Positions 1 through 8,044 are shown, counted from the stretch's first letter. The stretch: 64,000 nucleotides of DNA from Solibacillus merdavium (GCF_014836935.1 NZ_JACSPW010000011.1:1-64000), one strand, 5' to 3'. Notes: generated by a model from the sequence alone, not told the origin. Translations and numbers: made by a program.

Positions 1-816
1 ATATATATATAATGATTTAGGTAATTTTTCATAATCTTTAGTTAAAATATTATGAATCTCAATTAAATTTATCTCTTTCTCATAATCTTCAGTACCTTTT
101 TGTCTATGAAAATGTCTATAATTTATGTGTTTATCAATAAATCCCAAAAGGTTAACATACACACTTTCTTTATAGTCATTTAATAATCCTTTTTGTTCTA
201 AATCTTGTTTCTTACCCGTAAATTCAAAGTATTCTTCAATTTTTTTCTTGGTCAACTCTTCTATATTTAATAAAGTACAATATAAATCACCATTAGAATA
301 TTCATAAATTGATAACTTCTTAAAAGCATCATCCAATAGGTTATTATCTTCTACATATTTATATAATTCAAAAGGGCTCATTTGAGTTTTGGATTTTGAA
401 CTTGAAGGTGCTTTTGAGGCTATTAATGCTTCTCTTAAAGTAGCAATATCTAAAAGAGTTTTTCCATTTGATTCAATACGTTCTGCTGTATGCAAATATG
501 CTCTAGTAATTGATTTATAATTATCATATACAGATTTTCCAAGTAATAACCATATTGCATCCCTGTAATTACTTAAAGAATCTACCCCATAAGATTTCAC
601 TTGATGAATTTGAACATAATCTTCATTTTTAAGTATCGAAAAATCCTCTAAATACTCAAATTCCAAACTATACTGATTAATTAATTCAATATTTCCAATT
701 GAATTAATCATATAATCGATTACAGCAATAATCGCTACCTTCCCTTGATAACAAAAACCATTCCAACTGTGTGTGGCATCAAATTCAATACTTTTATCAA
801 CAACTTTACTTTCCAC
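1..816 (-). CDS. Partial gene: candidate ABC-3C/Cap4-like nuclease-fold defence protein, N-terminal part
   Basis: An open frame of 272 codons starts at GTG (816) behind a GGGAGG box and runs off the window edge, so the C-terminus is unseen. Near the N-terminus there is WNGFCYQGKVAI, then EFEYLEDFSI and HQVKSYG. That glycine-rich opening followed by acidic residues and QVK resembles the PD-(D/E)XK-like N-terminal domain of ABC-three-component and Cap4-type defence proteins. The rest is charged and helical, with RHFHRQKG near residue 240. It is divergent from the operon at 1152 and AT-rich. The family assignment is inference from motif order only. A component of another restriction-like system is possible. 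Confidence 0.45.
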   Translation of the reverse strand, partial: MESKVVDKSIEFDATHSWNGFCYQGKVAIIAVIDYMINSIGNIELINQYSLEFEYLEDFSILKNEDYVQIHQVKSYGVDSLSNYRDAIWLLLGKSVYDNYKSITRAYLHTAERIESNGKTLLDIATLREALIASKAPSSSKSKTQMSPFELYKYVEDNNLLDDAFKKLSIYEYSNGDLYCTLLNIEELTKKKIEEYFEFTGKKQDLEQKGLLNDYKESVYVNLLGFIDKHINYRHFHRQKGTEDYEKEINLIEIHNILTKDYEKLPKSLYIY

Positions 817-999
817 TACTTTATATACCTCCCGAATTTATTTACAGTACTATCTCTCTTTTATATTGTAAGGTAATGTAAATTCAATAGTAACAAAATT
901 CTAAACATAATTGTTAAATATATATTTCAACCCCAGTACCTGGTCACTTTAATTACAAAGAGGAGTACCCGTGTTTCATGCCCCACCCCTCTATACATA

Positions 1000-1038
1000 A
1001 GTCGCTATGTATCCATTTGGATATGTAGCGGCTTTTTT
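1000..1038 (+). terminator. Intrinsic terminator-like hairpin with T-tract
   Basis: Arms at 1000-1014 and 1019-1033 pair over about 15 bp with some G-U pairs around an ATTT loop, followed by TTTTTT. There is no plus-strand gene between it and the window start. It may therefore terminate a plus-strand gene lying further left, with the partial minus-strand gene inserted in between. Confidence 0.7.
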
Positions 1039-1101
1039 GTGTTACAGCGAAAAAAGGCGTAGTGAGAAGAGCGCCAGCAAGAAGGAGGCATTCTCATCAA
1101 G

Positions 1102-1131
1102 TTGACAGTGAAAAGTTATCACCAATATAAA
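1102..1131 (+). promoter_or_regulatory. Sigma-A-like promoter of the 1152 operon
   Basis: TTGACA at 1102-1107 and TATAAA at 1126-1131 are separated by 18 bp. A start near 1138 would give a very short leader into the GGAGG box at 1140-1144 before the ATG at 1152. Confidence 0.55.
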
Positions 1132-1151
1132 AAGGTATCGGAGGAATAAAC

Positions 1152-1637
1152 ATGTTAAAACGATTTAAACAACGTTTCCAAGCATCGTCGTTAGAAGATG
1201 GTGTTGATTTATCAAGGAAGGAAATAAAGGAGCTACACATCGATTTAACGCACCAACTACAAACAGTTGAAGAGGCAGTATTAATTGCTATCGACAGAAA
1301 TAATTACACGTTATTTTCCAATTTAGTCATTGAAAGAAAAAGAATTTCCATTGCTATTGATACCGTAGAAACGACAATCGATCAAACACATCGACGTCGT
1401 TTCTTTTCATCTACAAACATTAAAACATTGTCGACAAAGCTCGATGATTCAATCTCATCCATCAACAACAAATCAAGAATCATCGCTGCTAGCGTCATCA
1501 ACCGCGCGGCAAAGAGTTTAGATTATAATTCTCAACTTAGTGAAAAAATGCAGCATTCTCTTCAACAATCATCGACACGTCTTTCTCAATTATCTAAGCA
1601 AGTCATCCAACAAACAAAGGAGCGAAAAAACAAATGA
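1152..1637 (+). CDS. Hypothetical coiled-coil-rich protein of the integrated element
   Basis: This is a 161-residue, basic, mostly helical protein rich in Lys, Arg, Ser and Gln, with no signal peptide or membrane segment. The ATG follows a strong GGAGG box. Its last codons overlap the next gene by 4 bp (ATGA arrangement), so the two are co-transcribed and probably translationally coupled. Because its partner resembles a phage-type annealing protein, a role in DNA processing or replication of the mobile element is plausible. I do not recognise a family. It is intact and of ordinary composition for the element. Confidence 0.7.
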   Translation: MLKRFKQRFQASSLEDGVDLSRKEIKELHIDLTHQLQTVEEAVLIAIDRNNYTLFSNLVIERKRISIAIDTVETTIDQTHRRRFFSSTNIKTLSTKLDDSISSINNKSRIIAASVINRAAKSLDYNSQLSEKMQHSLQQSSTRLSQLSKQVIQQTKERKNK

Positions 1638-2410
1638 AACAATCAAAACAAGAATCCGCAAACAACATCGTTCAACTACAACAGGAATCAACATCAATTC
1701 CATCGTCGACATCAACACTACCTGATTTAATCATTACGTCGACAGAAGCAAAGGAACGTATCAATAAGCTTCAGGATTTTGTAAAGACGTCGATGGTACG
1801 CGGGGTTGATTATGGCTCAATCGATGGTTTCTCAAAACCTACATTATTAAAGCCTGGTGCTGAAAAGTTATGTGACGCATTTGGTTTTTCTAAAACAGTT
1901 GATGTCATCAATCGTATTGAACAATGGGAAGTTGGGATTTTTTCATATGAGGTGAAGGTAACATTATCAAATAAGAAAACAGGTGTTGTAGAAGCTGAGG
2001 GAATCGGTTCATGCAATAGCAAGGAGGCTTCTTTCCGCTACCAAGATCCTTTTACAATCGTCAACACATTACTAAAGATGGCAAAGAAACGTGCATTGAT
2101 TGACGCTGTATTATCCGCTACTAGAACTTCCGGATTATTTACACAAGATATTGAAGACTTTCCTAAACCAGACCGTAAAGGAGGTGATGCCCCTGCAACA
2201 GAGCAGCAATTAAAAACACTATTTCGTATCGTTAAGCAAATGGACATGTCTAACGGTGTAGCAAAGGAGATGATGAAGATAAAATACGATGTCGACAAAA
2301 GCATCTTGTTGACGAAGCGACAAGCACATGAATTCACACAAGAATTATTGTTACTACAGTACGCTCAACAACACGGCAATGATGCTGTTATCGACCATAT
2401 TCAGCAATAA
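1634..2410 (+). CDS. Phage/plasmid-type protein, candidate single-strand annealing protein (Rad52/Sak-like)
   Basis: The protein has 258 residues. A Ser/Gln-rich leader is followed by a core containing VDYGSIDGFSKPTLLKPGAE, a conserved block in a family found in phages, plasmids and conjugative elements. The C-terminal third has the pattern ATEQQLKTLFRI...LTKRQAHEF, which recalls the C-terminal modules of phage annealing proteins. Such proteins coat single-stranded DNA and anneal complementary strands during recombination. It overlaps the upstream gene by 4 bp and ends at a terminator. RadC lies further downstream on the same strand. The annealing function is inferred; the phage/plasmid family resemblance is better supported. 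Confidence 0.55.
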   Translation: MKQSKQESANNIVQLQQESTSIPSSTSTLPDLIITSTEAKERINKLQDFVKTSMVRGVDYGSIDGFSKPTLLKPGAEKLCDAFGFSKTVDVINRIEQWEVGIFSYEVKVTLSNKKTGVVEAEGIGSCNSKEASFRYQDPFTIVNTLLKMAKKRALIDAVLSATRTSGLFTQDIEDFPKPDRKGGDAPATEQQLKTLFRIVKQMDMSNGVAKEMMKIKYDVDKSILLTKRQAHEFTQELLLLQYAQQHGNDAVIDHIQQ

Positions 2411-2411
2411 C

Positions 2412-2458
2412 AAAACCCATCCATTGCATAAGCAGTAGATGGGTTTTAAAATTTTTTT
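2412..2458. terminator. Bidirectional terminator hairpin, copy 1 of a duplicated pair
   Basis: AAAACCCATC (2412-2421) pairs with GATGGGTTTT (2438-2447), followed by a T-rich tail on the plus strand and T-rich sequence on the minus strand. It can terminate both the plus-strand operon (1152-2410) and the convergent gene ending at 2484. A near copy lies at 3913-3955. Confidence 0.8.
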
Positions 2459-2483
2459 ATAGAATAATTATGATTAAAACTAA

Positions 2484-3830
2484 TCATCTATATTTGTTTT
2501 CCAAAACTTTTTCTTTAAACTTTAAAAACTCAATTATTGATGTTGGTTTGAAAAACTGATTAAACATTTTTTCAAAAATACCACCACCTAATATCTCTGT
2601 AATACCCTGATGCTCTATTTGAATTGCTTGTCCTTTGTACTCGAAAGGTTTTACGATATTGGGTACTTTATTAATTTTCTCAGTTTCTTTTTGCGTCAGC
2701 AGTTTGACATTAACTCCTGCTGTTATTAACATCTTAATCCATTTATCAAAATCTATAGACATCAAAATGTATATTTCACCACTTAGTATCTTAACTATAT
2801 CATTTATACTGAAATTGCATAAAAAAAGTGGTCTTGCTGTTGGATCATATAAAAAAGTTTTTAAATCTATAGTTGGGAAATCAATACCACATGTCTTTTT
2901 CCAGCTTTCAAATGCTGTATGAATAGGAATATGCCTAGCATTATATACTCCAATAATTAAACATTCGTCAATAAGTCTTAAACTATAACTCTTTTTCTGA
3001 ACTTCTTTAAGCATATCTCCTACAATATTTTCAAAGAATACCGGTTCGAAAACTTCTTCTGGAATAAATACGTTGTAACCAGAAGCCAAATCCTTTCCTT
3101 CTCCAGTATTTATTGTATTAAGCACTTCATGCGTTTTAATTTCTTGTTTAAGATATCTATCCATTTGCTTCATAAATTTTTTATCTTTATCTTTTACTGA
3201 TTGATATAACGCAAATTCACAATTTGTTTCAAAAAAATGATTTAGTGTGTCTGAAATTTCTTCATTTATTCTTCCTTCTTTTAACTCTGCAAAACCTATT
3301 TTCTTAGAGTTAAAATCCATTACCATTAAATCTGCAATTTGTATAAAGGAAGTGATATCAGTTAATAAAGCGAAACTATGTACATCATTTTGAAATATCT
3401 CTTCCATGACTTTAATTTCATGTGCTAAGTTAGAATTATATATTTCCACTTGGGGATTATTTAAGAATAACCTTTTTACTTTTGTGCTATCAAAACTTAG
3501 TAAAGTCCAAGCAATAGAATCTGCAACTTTCCTTAGAATTACTTTTTTATATTGTACAGATTTGATTTTACCTTCTAAATCATTTATTAAATCTGTCTCT
3601 CTATTCTTTCTAGAAGTCTTAAGTCTATCCTTTAACTTCTTTTCTTCTCTACCAATAATCAATAAATTTTGTATTATCATTTTTTGAGTCTTCATAAAAC
3701 CTTCATGTACTTTCCCTATAAACTCTATTGGAGGTTTTTTATAATTTTGAATTTCAACATGTTTTATACCATATTCTAATGCAAAAAATAATATAGACTT
3801 AAGCTCTTTTTGAAACTTACTATCTATCAT
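2484..3830 (-). CDS. Hypothetical protein with PD-(D/E)XK-like nuclease motif; cargo gene
   Basis: A 448-residue protein without membrane segments. The first 100 residues include a Lys/Glu-rich helical segment. Around residues 165-190 the sequence DLMVMDFNSKKIGFAELKEG gives an Asp followed by a strand and E-L-K, the arrangement of PD-(D/E)XK nucleases. The gene is AT-rich, lies opposite to its neighbours, and sits alone between two near-identical terminators (2412-2458 and 3913-3955), which marks it as inserted cargo. A stand-alone defence role is inference. The remaining sequence matches no family I know, and the motif could be fortuitous. Confidence 0.65.
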   Translation of the reverse strand: MIDSKFQKELKSILFFALEYGIKHVEIQNYKKPPIEFIGKVHEGFMKTQKMIIQNLLIIGREEKKLKDRLKTSRKNRETDLINDLEGKIKSVQYKKVILRKVADSIAWTLLSFDSTKVKRLFLNNPQVEIYNSNLAHEIKVMEEIFQNDVHSFALLTDITSFIQIADLMVMDFNSKKIGFAELKEGRINEEISDTLNHFFETNCEFALYQSVKDKDKKFMKQMDRYLKQEIKTHEVLNTINTGEGKDLASGYNVFIPEEVFEPVFFENIVGDMLKEVQKKSYSLRLIDECLIIGVYNARHIPIHTAFESWKKTCGIDFPTIDLKTFLYDPTARPLFLCNFSINDIVKILSGEIYILMSIDFDKWIKMLITAGVNVKLLTQKETEKINKVPNIVKPFEYKGQAIQIEHQGITEILGGGIFEKMFNQFFKPTSIIEFLKFKEKVLENKYR

Positions 3831-3912
3831 TTTATCACCCCTAAATATTTTTATTAAATGGGAAATTTATTTAAAATATTATGAACAAAACTAATAAGTA
3901 AAATATTACATT

Positions 3913-3955
3913 AAAGCCCATCTATTGCAAATGCAGCAGATGGGCTTTTCTTTAT
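3913..3955. terminator. Terminator hairpin, copy 2 of the duplicated pair
   Basis: AAAGCCCATCT (3913-3923) pairs with AGATGGGCTTT (3938-3948), then CTTTAT. The loop (ATTGCAAATGCAGC) closely matches that of copy 1 (ATTGCATAAGCAGT). It lies upstream of the start of the minus-strand cargo gene, where no plus-strand gene ends, so it has no obvious transcript to terminate in the present arrangement. Confidence 0.7.
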
Positions 3956-4084
3956 CTAAATACATTTAACAGATGTATCTAGATGCGTTATCAACGTAAT
4001 TCAAGTTTATCACACACAAGGGAGTGGCGTCGACGCTGCTCCTTTTTGTATTTAAAAAACTTATACAAATTGGAGGAATTAATT

Positions 4085-4690
4085 ATGACTACAATTAACG
4101 AAAATACATTCAAATCATTAATCGCAACGACATTACGTGAAAAGGAAGATGGCTATATCCTTTCTGAAATCTTCACTCGCTATCCATCTATTCAGGAGTT
4201 ATTAGATGTAACGGAAGAAGAGTTATTAAACATTAAAGGTATCGGTAAAACAAAAGCACAACAAATCATCGCCGCGCTTCAATTAGCTCGCATGAATCCA
4301 GTAACAACAGAGCAACGCTTCAAAATTCGTAGCCCACAAGATGCATACACATATCTACAAGATTTACAGCATCTACAACAAGAGCATTTCGTTGTACTAG
4401 GGTTAAATACAAAAAATGAAGTAACATTCCGTAAAACAGTCTTTGTCGGCTCTTTAAATGCATCCATCTGTCATCCTCGCGAAATCATGAAAGAATTAGT
4501 CAAACGCTCTTGTGCATGTGCAATCCTATCACACAACCACCCTTCGGGAGATACGTCACCATCTCCTGAAGACATCCAAGTAACTGAACGATTAGTAGAA
4601 GCTGGCCGAATCATTGGTATCGAAATTGTCGACCATATCATCGTCGGTTCAAATAAATATCTGTCGATGAAAGAAAAAGGTTATTTCTAA
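4085..4690 (+). CDS. radC: RadC-family JAB-domain protein
   Basis: From the ATG at 4085, behind TGGAGGAATT, the product has 201 residues; an in-frame upstream extension to 3983 lacks a ribosome site. An N-terminal helix-hairpin-helix segment (LLNIKGIGKTKAQQIIAAL) precedes the JAB/MPN-like domain, whose metal motif is SHNHPSGDTSPSPED. RadC proteins are common on mobile elements. Despite the name, their DNA-repair role is disputed and the enzymatic activity is not settled. It is about 25 residues shorter at the N-terminus than housekeeping RadC, as is usual for element-encoded copies. It stands between the cargo gene and the replication gene. Confidence 0.9.
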   Translation: MTTINENTFKSLIATTLREKEDGYILSEIFTRYPSIQELLDVTEEELLNIKGIGKTKAQQIIAALQLARMNPVTTEQRFKIRSPQDAYTYLQDLQHLQQEHFVVLGLNTKNEVTFRKTVFVGSLNASICHPREIMKELVKRSCACAILSHNHPSGDTSPSPEDIQVTERLVEAGRIIGIEIVDHIIVGSNKYLSMKEKGYF

Positions 4691-4911
4691 GCTATTTGAA
4701 GGTGCATATATTCAAGGCGTACCTTTTCTGCCATATTTCAATTAATGGGCGAAGAAATCATTAAAAATGTGATTCTTTGCTCTTATCCTCGTTAATTCAG
4801 GGCTTTTAAGTCATGGCTTTCTATAAAGAACACAAATATTAACTTAAAAGTTAAATGCTTATATTTATATACTAGCCAACCATGCGAATTGTAACATTGG
4901 ATTTTAAAAAT

Positions 4912-5922
4912 TTAATTAAATTTTGCAAAATCAAATTTATTGACACTTAATTGCTCAAGATTTTGAGTTATTATGGTTGCATTTTTAAGACGGAAATCAT
5001 CATAGCTAGATTTAATTTTATAGAAACCTGCTTGGGAATATGATTGTTTTGTCTGACTCTCTCCTAATGTATGTATTTTTGTAACAAAAGCTATTAAACT
5101 ACTTTTACTACGAGTACTAATGGTACTATCGCTTTCAATAAGATTCAAAACTCGCTTAAGTTCTGTACTTTGAATATTAAAGTTCAAATTTAAGCGTTTA
5201 AGATTCTTATTTAATAATGGTTTTATGACAGCAGAAGAAAGTATTTGAGAAGTAGTATTCTTCGAGTGAAGAATTCTTAAATCACTGCGACTCAGTTCAC
5301 TCTCATACCTTAGACACCCTTTACTCTTTGGAATTAAAGTTATAAAGTCATCATGGTTTTTTTCATTCTCTTTAATTTCAGCTTGCTTATCATATACCTT
5401 CTCTGCTGTTGATTTCGCTTTCCAAACCACAGACTGAATTTTATCTTTCCCACTCGCTTTATAAGTAGTGTTTTTTCTTTTTTGAAGCACTTTTTTTGAA
5501 GCGTTTGATAAATACCGCTGCATATTTGAACCTACATTAAAGTTTTTACAGACATGCATTTTTTTTATAGTCCAAGAATCAACACCAGGTAACCTATTCA
5601 AAGAGACTTTTAATTTTTTGCATAGGAACACTTTTATCATATCCAGCGTCCACTTCATTTCATCATCATTTAATTCGTAAAAGTTTGTACCGTGTCTAAA
5701 TTTCGGTAACGACACTTCAACTCGTAACCAACACTTTGTCGGTTCATCCTTATCGAATGTATAAGAAATAAAAGGCTCTCCTATAAATTCGTTCTCCTTA
5801 ATGTTATAAAAACATTTAACACTGCCATTACTTTGACGTTCAGTCATTGACGTCCATTTTATTTCTCGAAGATCCTTCATAGTTAATCTAAGTGGAATAT
5901 CAAACTTTATTGTATCTACCAT
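4912..5922 (-). CDS. Replication initiation protein-like, phage/plasmid gene II/X family
   Basis: A 336-residue basic protein. WLRVEVSLPKFRHGTNFYEL near residue 66, YDKQAEIKE in the middle and LRYESELSRSDLR around residue 204 recall the order of conserved blocks in filamentous-phage gene II/X-type replication initiators, which nick one strand and start rolling-circle replication. The ATG follows AGAAAGGAA. It is transcribed away from the excisionase and integrase genes. Its presence suggests that the element, or an ancestor, replicated extrachromosomally. The catalytic Tyr could not be fixed by eye, so activity is uncertain. Confidence 0.6.
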   Translation of the reverse strand: MVDTIKFDIPLRLTMKDLREIKWTSMTERQSNGSVKCFYNIKENEFIGEPFISYTFDKDEPTKCWLRVEVSLPKFRHGTNFYELNDDEMKWTLDMIKVFLCKKLKVSLNRLPGVDSWTIKKMHVCKNFNVGSNMQRYLSNASKKVLQKRKNTTYKASGKDKIQSVVWKAKSTAEKVYDKQAEIKENEKNHDDFITLIPKSKGCLRYESELSRSDLRILHSKNTTSQILSSAVIKPLLNKNLKRLNLNFNIQSTELKRVLNLIESDSTISTRSKSSLIAFVTKIHTLGESQTKQSYSQAGFYKIKSSYDDFRLKNATIITQNLEQLSVNKFDFAKFN

Positions 5923-6253
5923 AACTTATATTCCTTTCTTCTAAAGTAGACAGTTTTCTGTGTATTACTTTAGATTTGATATTTTCGCTTATCTTAATAT
6001 ACGTTTTATCAATTGTTCAACTAGGCTATAAAGTTCAATCTGTGAATATCTAAGCAAATTTGATAACTATCTCTCATAGTTATACACCGGCATATAATTC
6101 ATAATTTCAAATCGCTTTAATAACTGTATTTAATTGGCCAAAAGCCATCGTACACACATCAAAAAAATACAAACCTCATTCAATGTTCAGGATGCTATGC
6201 TTGATACATCAAATGATATCAATTGAATTTATTTACAAAAGGAGCGAATAACA
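5923..6253. other. AT-rich divergent control region with inverted repeats
   Basis: This separates the leftward rep-like gene from the rightward xis-like gene. It holds a perfect inverted repeat, ATAACTAT-ctctc-ATAGTTAT (6063-6083). Near 6200-6225 are overlapping TTGATACATCAA and TGATATCA palindromes that could be regulator sites. A replication origin or control switch is plausible but unproven. Confidence 0.4.
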
Positions 6254-6490
6254 ATGGATATTTTAAACTTAGAAAACCACATCATTCATACCATTGAAAA
6301 ATCAATCACGAAATTATCGATTGAATATAAAGAATGGTTATCTTTAAAGGAAGGTGCATCATATGCAGGTGTTTCATACAATACGTTTATTAAATTTAGA
6401 TCAATGGGGTTGAAAGTAACTGAAATCGATGGAGTGAAACGTGTTTCTAAAAAAGAAGTAGATCGATTTATGGAAAGTTATAGTTTTTAA
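6254..6490 (+). CDS. Excisionase-like small DNA-binding protein
   Basis: A 78-residue protein. Its second half, LKEGASYAGVSYNTFIKFRS followed by VKRVSKKEVDRFME, has the layout of a MerR/Xis-type winged helix (HTH_17). The N-terminal 28 residues are helical. AGGAG precedes the ATG. It lies about 100 bp upstream of an integrase gene on the same strand, the usual xis-int order. Such proteins bend DNA at att sites and bias integrase toward excision, and they often also regulate transcription. Confidence 0.75.
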   Translation: MDILNLENHIIHTIEKSITKLSIEYKEWLSLKEGASYAGVSYNTFIKFRSMGLKVTEIDGVKRVSKKEVDRFMESYSF

Positions 6491-6594
6491 ACCCTTGCGA
6501 GAGGAACTAATCTTACACATTCATATATAATGATGTGGAGGTTAATCCTCTCCTTTTATATCTTGCCCCCGCAACGATACTAGGAGGAATAATA

Positions 6595-7314
6595 ATGGCT
6601 CAAACGAGATCATCAATTAAAAGCTACAAAAACAAAAAAGGCGAAACACTTTATATGTTCCGAGTTTATTTAGGGATAAATGAATTAACAGGTAAACCTG
6701 ATAATACCACTCGTCGAGGATTTAAAACTAAAAGAGAAGCTGAACATGCACTTACCAAAATTAAATTTGAAGTTTCTCAAGGAACATATAAATCATCAAG
6801 AGCTGAAACATTTCAAGATGTGTATGATTTATGGATTATTCAATACGAAAAAACCGTCGAAGAAAGTACTTTTGTTAAAACTATAGGCTATTTCAAAAAT
6901 CATATACTACCAAGCATGGGCAACTACCGTATCGAAAAGATTACGATAGCAATTTGTCAAAAGCACTTTGATGAATGGGCTGGTAAAGTAAAAAAAGCAC
7001 GAACTATCAAAGCCTATGCAAAAAAAGTTTTAGACTTTGCAATCGTTCATGGCTATCTTGCAACCAATCCTTTTACTCATGTCGAAACAAAAGTTAAACA
7101 AACTTATTCTGAACCAGTTAACGAGGAAGATGCAAACTTTTATACAAAGGAAGAATTAACTACCTTTTTAAACTACGCTGAACTTCATTTAGATTATAAA
7201 GCTTATACTTTGCTGCGTTTAATCTCTTATACCGGAATGCGAAAAAGTGAAGCATTAGCACTGACGTGGAATGATTTAAACCTTGTTGATAATGAGTTAA
7301 GGTTAAGCTGCTGA
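6595..7314 (+). pseudogene. int: Tyrosine integrase, truncated in the catalytic domain
   Basis: The start chosen is ATG 6595 after TAGGAGGAATAATA. The product has 239 residues. The N-terminal arm-binding domain (KNKKGETLYMFRVYLGI...RRGFKTKREAEHALTKIKFE) and the central SAM-like core-binding domain (about residues 65-160) are intact. The catalytic domain has the first active-site Arg in SYTGMRKSEALALTWNDL, but the frame stops 18 codons later. The later Lys, HxxR, His/Trp and nucleophilic Tyr are missing, and intact relatives have about 360-390 residues. The 3' half appears deleted, leaving the element non-mobile unless helped. It points toward ssrA, as expected for an ssrA-site integrase. Confidence 0.85.
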
Positions 7315-7375
7315 CTATTTCCTGACTACAAATTGACTATTTTTCGATGAAATCAGATGAAACCAGATGAAATAA
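7312..7375 (+). repeat. Phased direct repeats beside the att site, candidate integrase arm-type sites
   Basis: Three 11-bp repeats begin TGACTA (7312, 7323, 7334), then three 10-bp repeats begin GATGAAA (7346, 7356, 7366). The first repeat overlaps the integrase stop codon. A set of near one-helical-turn repeats next to an attachment site is typical of arm-type binding sites. Confidence 0.5.
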
Positions 7376-7411
7376 AAAAAGCGCCAAAACCCTTGTCTAT
7401 CAAGGATTTTG
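7374..7411 (-). terminator. Terminator downstream of ssrA, supplied by the integrated element
   Basis: On the minus strand CAAAATCCTTG (7411-7401) pairs with CAAGGGTTTTG (7395-7385) with one mismatch, and GGCGCTTTTTTT follows. It lies on the element side of the ssrA 3' end, so the element appears to have brought a replacement terminator. Confidence 0.6.
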
Positions 7412-7420
7412 ACACTCAGT

Positions 7421-7460
7421 GAAATCATTTGATTTCCATTAAATGGAGACGGTGGGAGTC
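7421..7460. other. Presumed attachment-site junction at the ssrA 3' end
   Basis: The 3' end of ssrA (7444) is adjacent to the element. A perfect inverted repeat GAAATCA-TT-TGATTTC (7421-7436) lies just outside it and may be a core-type or Xis site. The duplicated tmRNA 3'-end sequence expected at the far end of the element is outside the window, so the exact core cannot be delimited. Confidence 0.45.
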
Positions 7461-7797
7461 GAACCCACGTCCAGAAGCTCCAATACGCCGGCTTCTACGC
7501 GTGTAGTTTGTCTATTTGCAATTCGCGAATTCTTATGCCGACAGACAGGCGTCCGAATCGCTAACCTGGGAATCTCTTACCGTTGACTCAGGTGGTGCCA
7601 ACGATCGTATCCCACTTAAGTTGAACCCAGCGTAGTCTACATGGGCGATAGACAGGCTGAGTGCTACGCAGTATTAAGCTGCGAAAGCGAAGTTTTGTTG
7701 TTTGCCAGTTATTATATAACTTCCGTTGTTGACGAAGACGAGACCTCCGACGCGCGACCAGAGCTTGAACCACCCCTGTCGAATCCGTAACGTCCCC
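7444..7797 (-). ncRNA. ssrA: Transfer-messenger RNA (tmRNA)
   Basis: On the minus strand the RNA begins GGGGACGTTACGGATTCGAC and ends GGTTCGACTCCCACCGTCTCC plus an A discriminator. The 7-bp acceptor stem pairs, and CCA is not encoded. The open reading frame after ATAATAACT reads GGC AAA CAA CAA AAC TTC GCT TTC GCA GCT TAA, giving the tag (A)GKQQNFAFAA. tmRNA with SmpB (8572) releases stalled ribosomes and tags the product for proteolysis. Its 3' end is the attachment site of the element on the left. Confidence 0.97.
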
Positions 7798-7891
7798 GAG
7801 TAGTAGTAAACCCGAGTTAAGTTTCGGCATGAGCGAGATGCTCATTAAAACGTGTACCGTATGAGTAGATACACACTGGCTAGTACAGTAA

Positions 7892-7920
7892 ATTATATGA
7901 CAAAACGTGCGAGCTTGCAA
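7892..7920 (-). promoter_or_regulatory. Sigma-A promoter of ssrA
   Basis: On the minus strand TTGCAA (7920-7915) and TATAAT (7897-7892) are separated by 17 bp. A start near 7885 gives a precursor leader of roughly 90 nt, which RNase P would remove. Confidence 0.7.
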
Positions 7921-8044
7921 GTAAATCCGCTTCGATTACACCTTGCCAATATTTGCTTCGCTCTCCATCGCAAAGCTACGATTCCGTCATCGCTTCATGT
8001 CCATCAAGCACATTTATGATTGTCCTGTTCTTTCCATGAACGGA

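Larger units (their letters stand above)
817..1151. other. Intergenic region with terminator and promoter
   Basis: This gap separates the partial minus-strand gene from the plus-strand operon. It contains a plus-strand terminator-like hairpin at 1000-1038 and a sigma-A-like promoter at 1102-1131. The stretch 940-1000 is more GC-rich than its surroundings and contains AGAGGAG and CCCCTCT segments that could pair. I see no gene here. Confidence 0.5.

Noticed and set aside
7588-7920. 110-codon minus-strand open frame
   Set aside because: It lies mostly within tmRNA, whose structure and tag account for the sequence.
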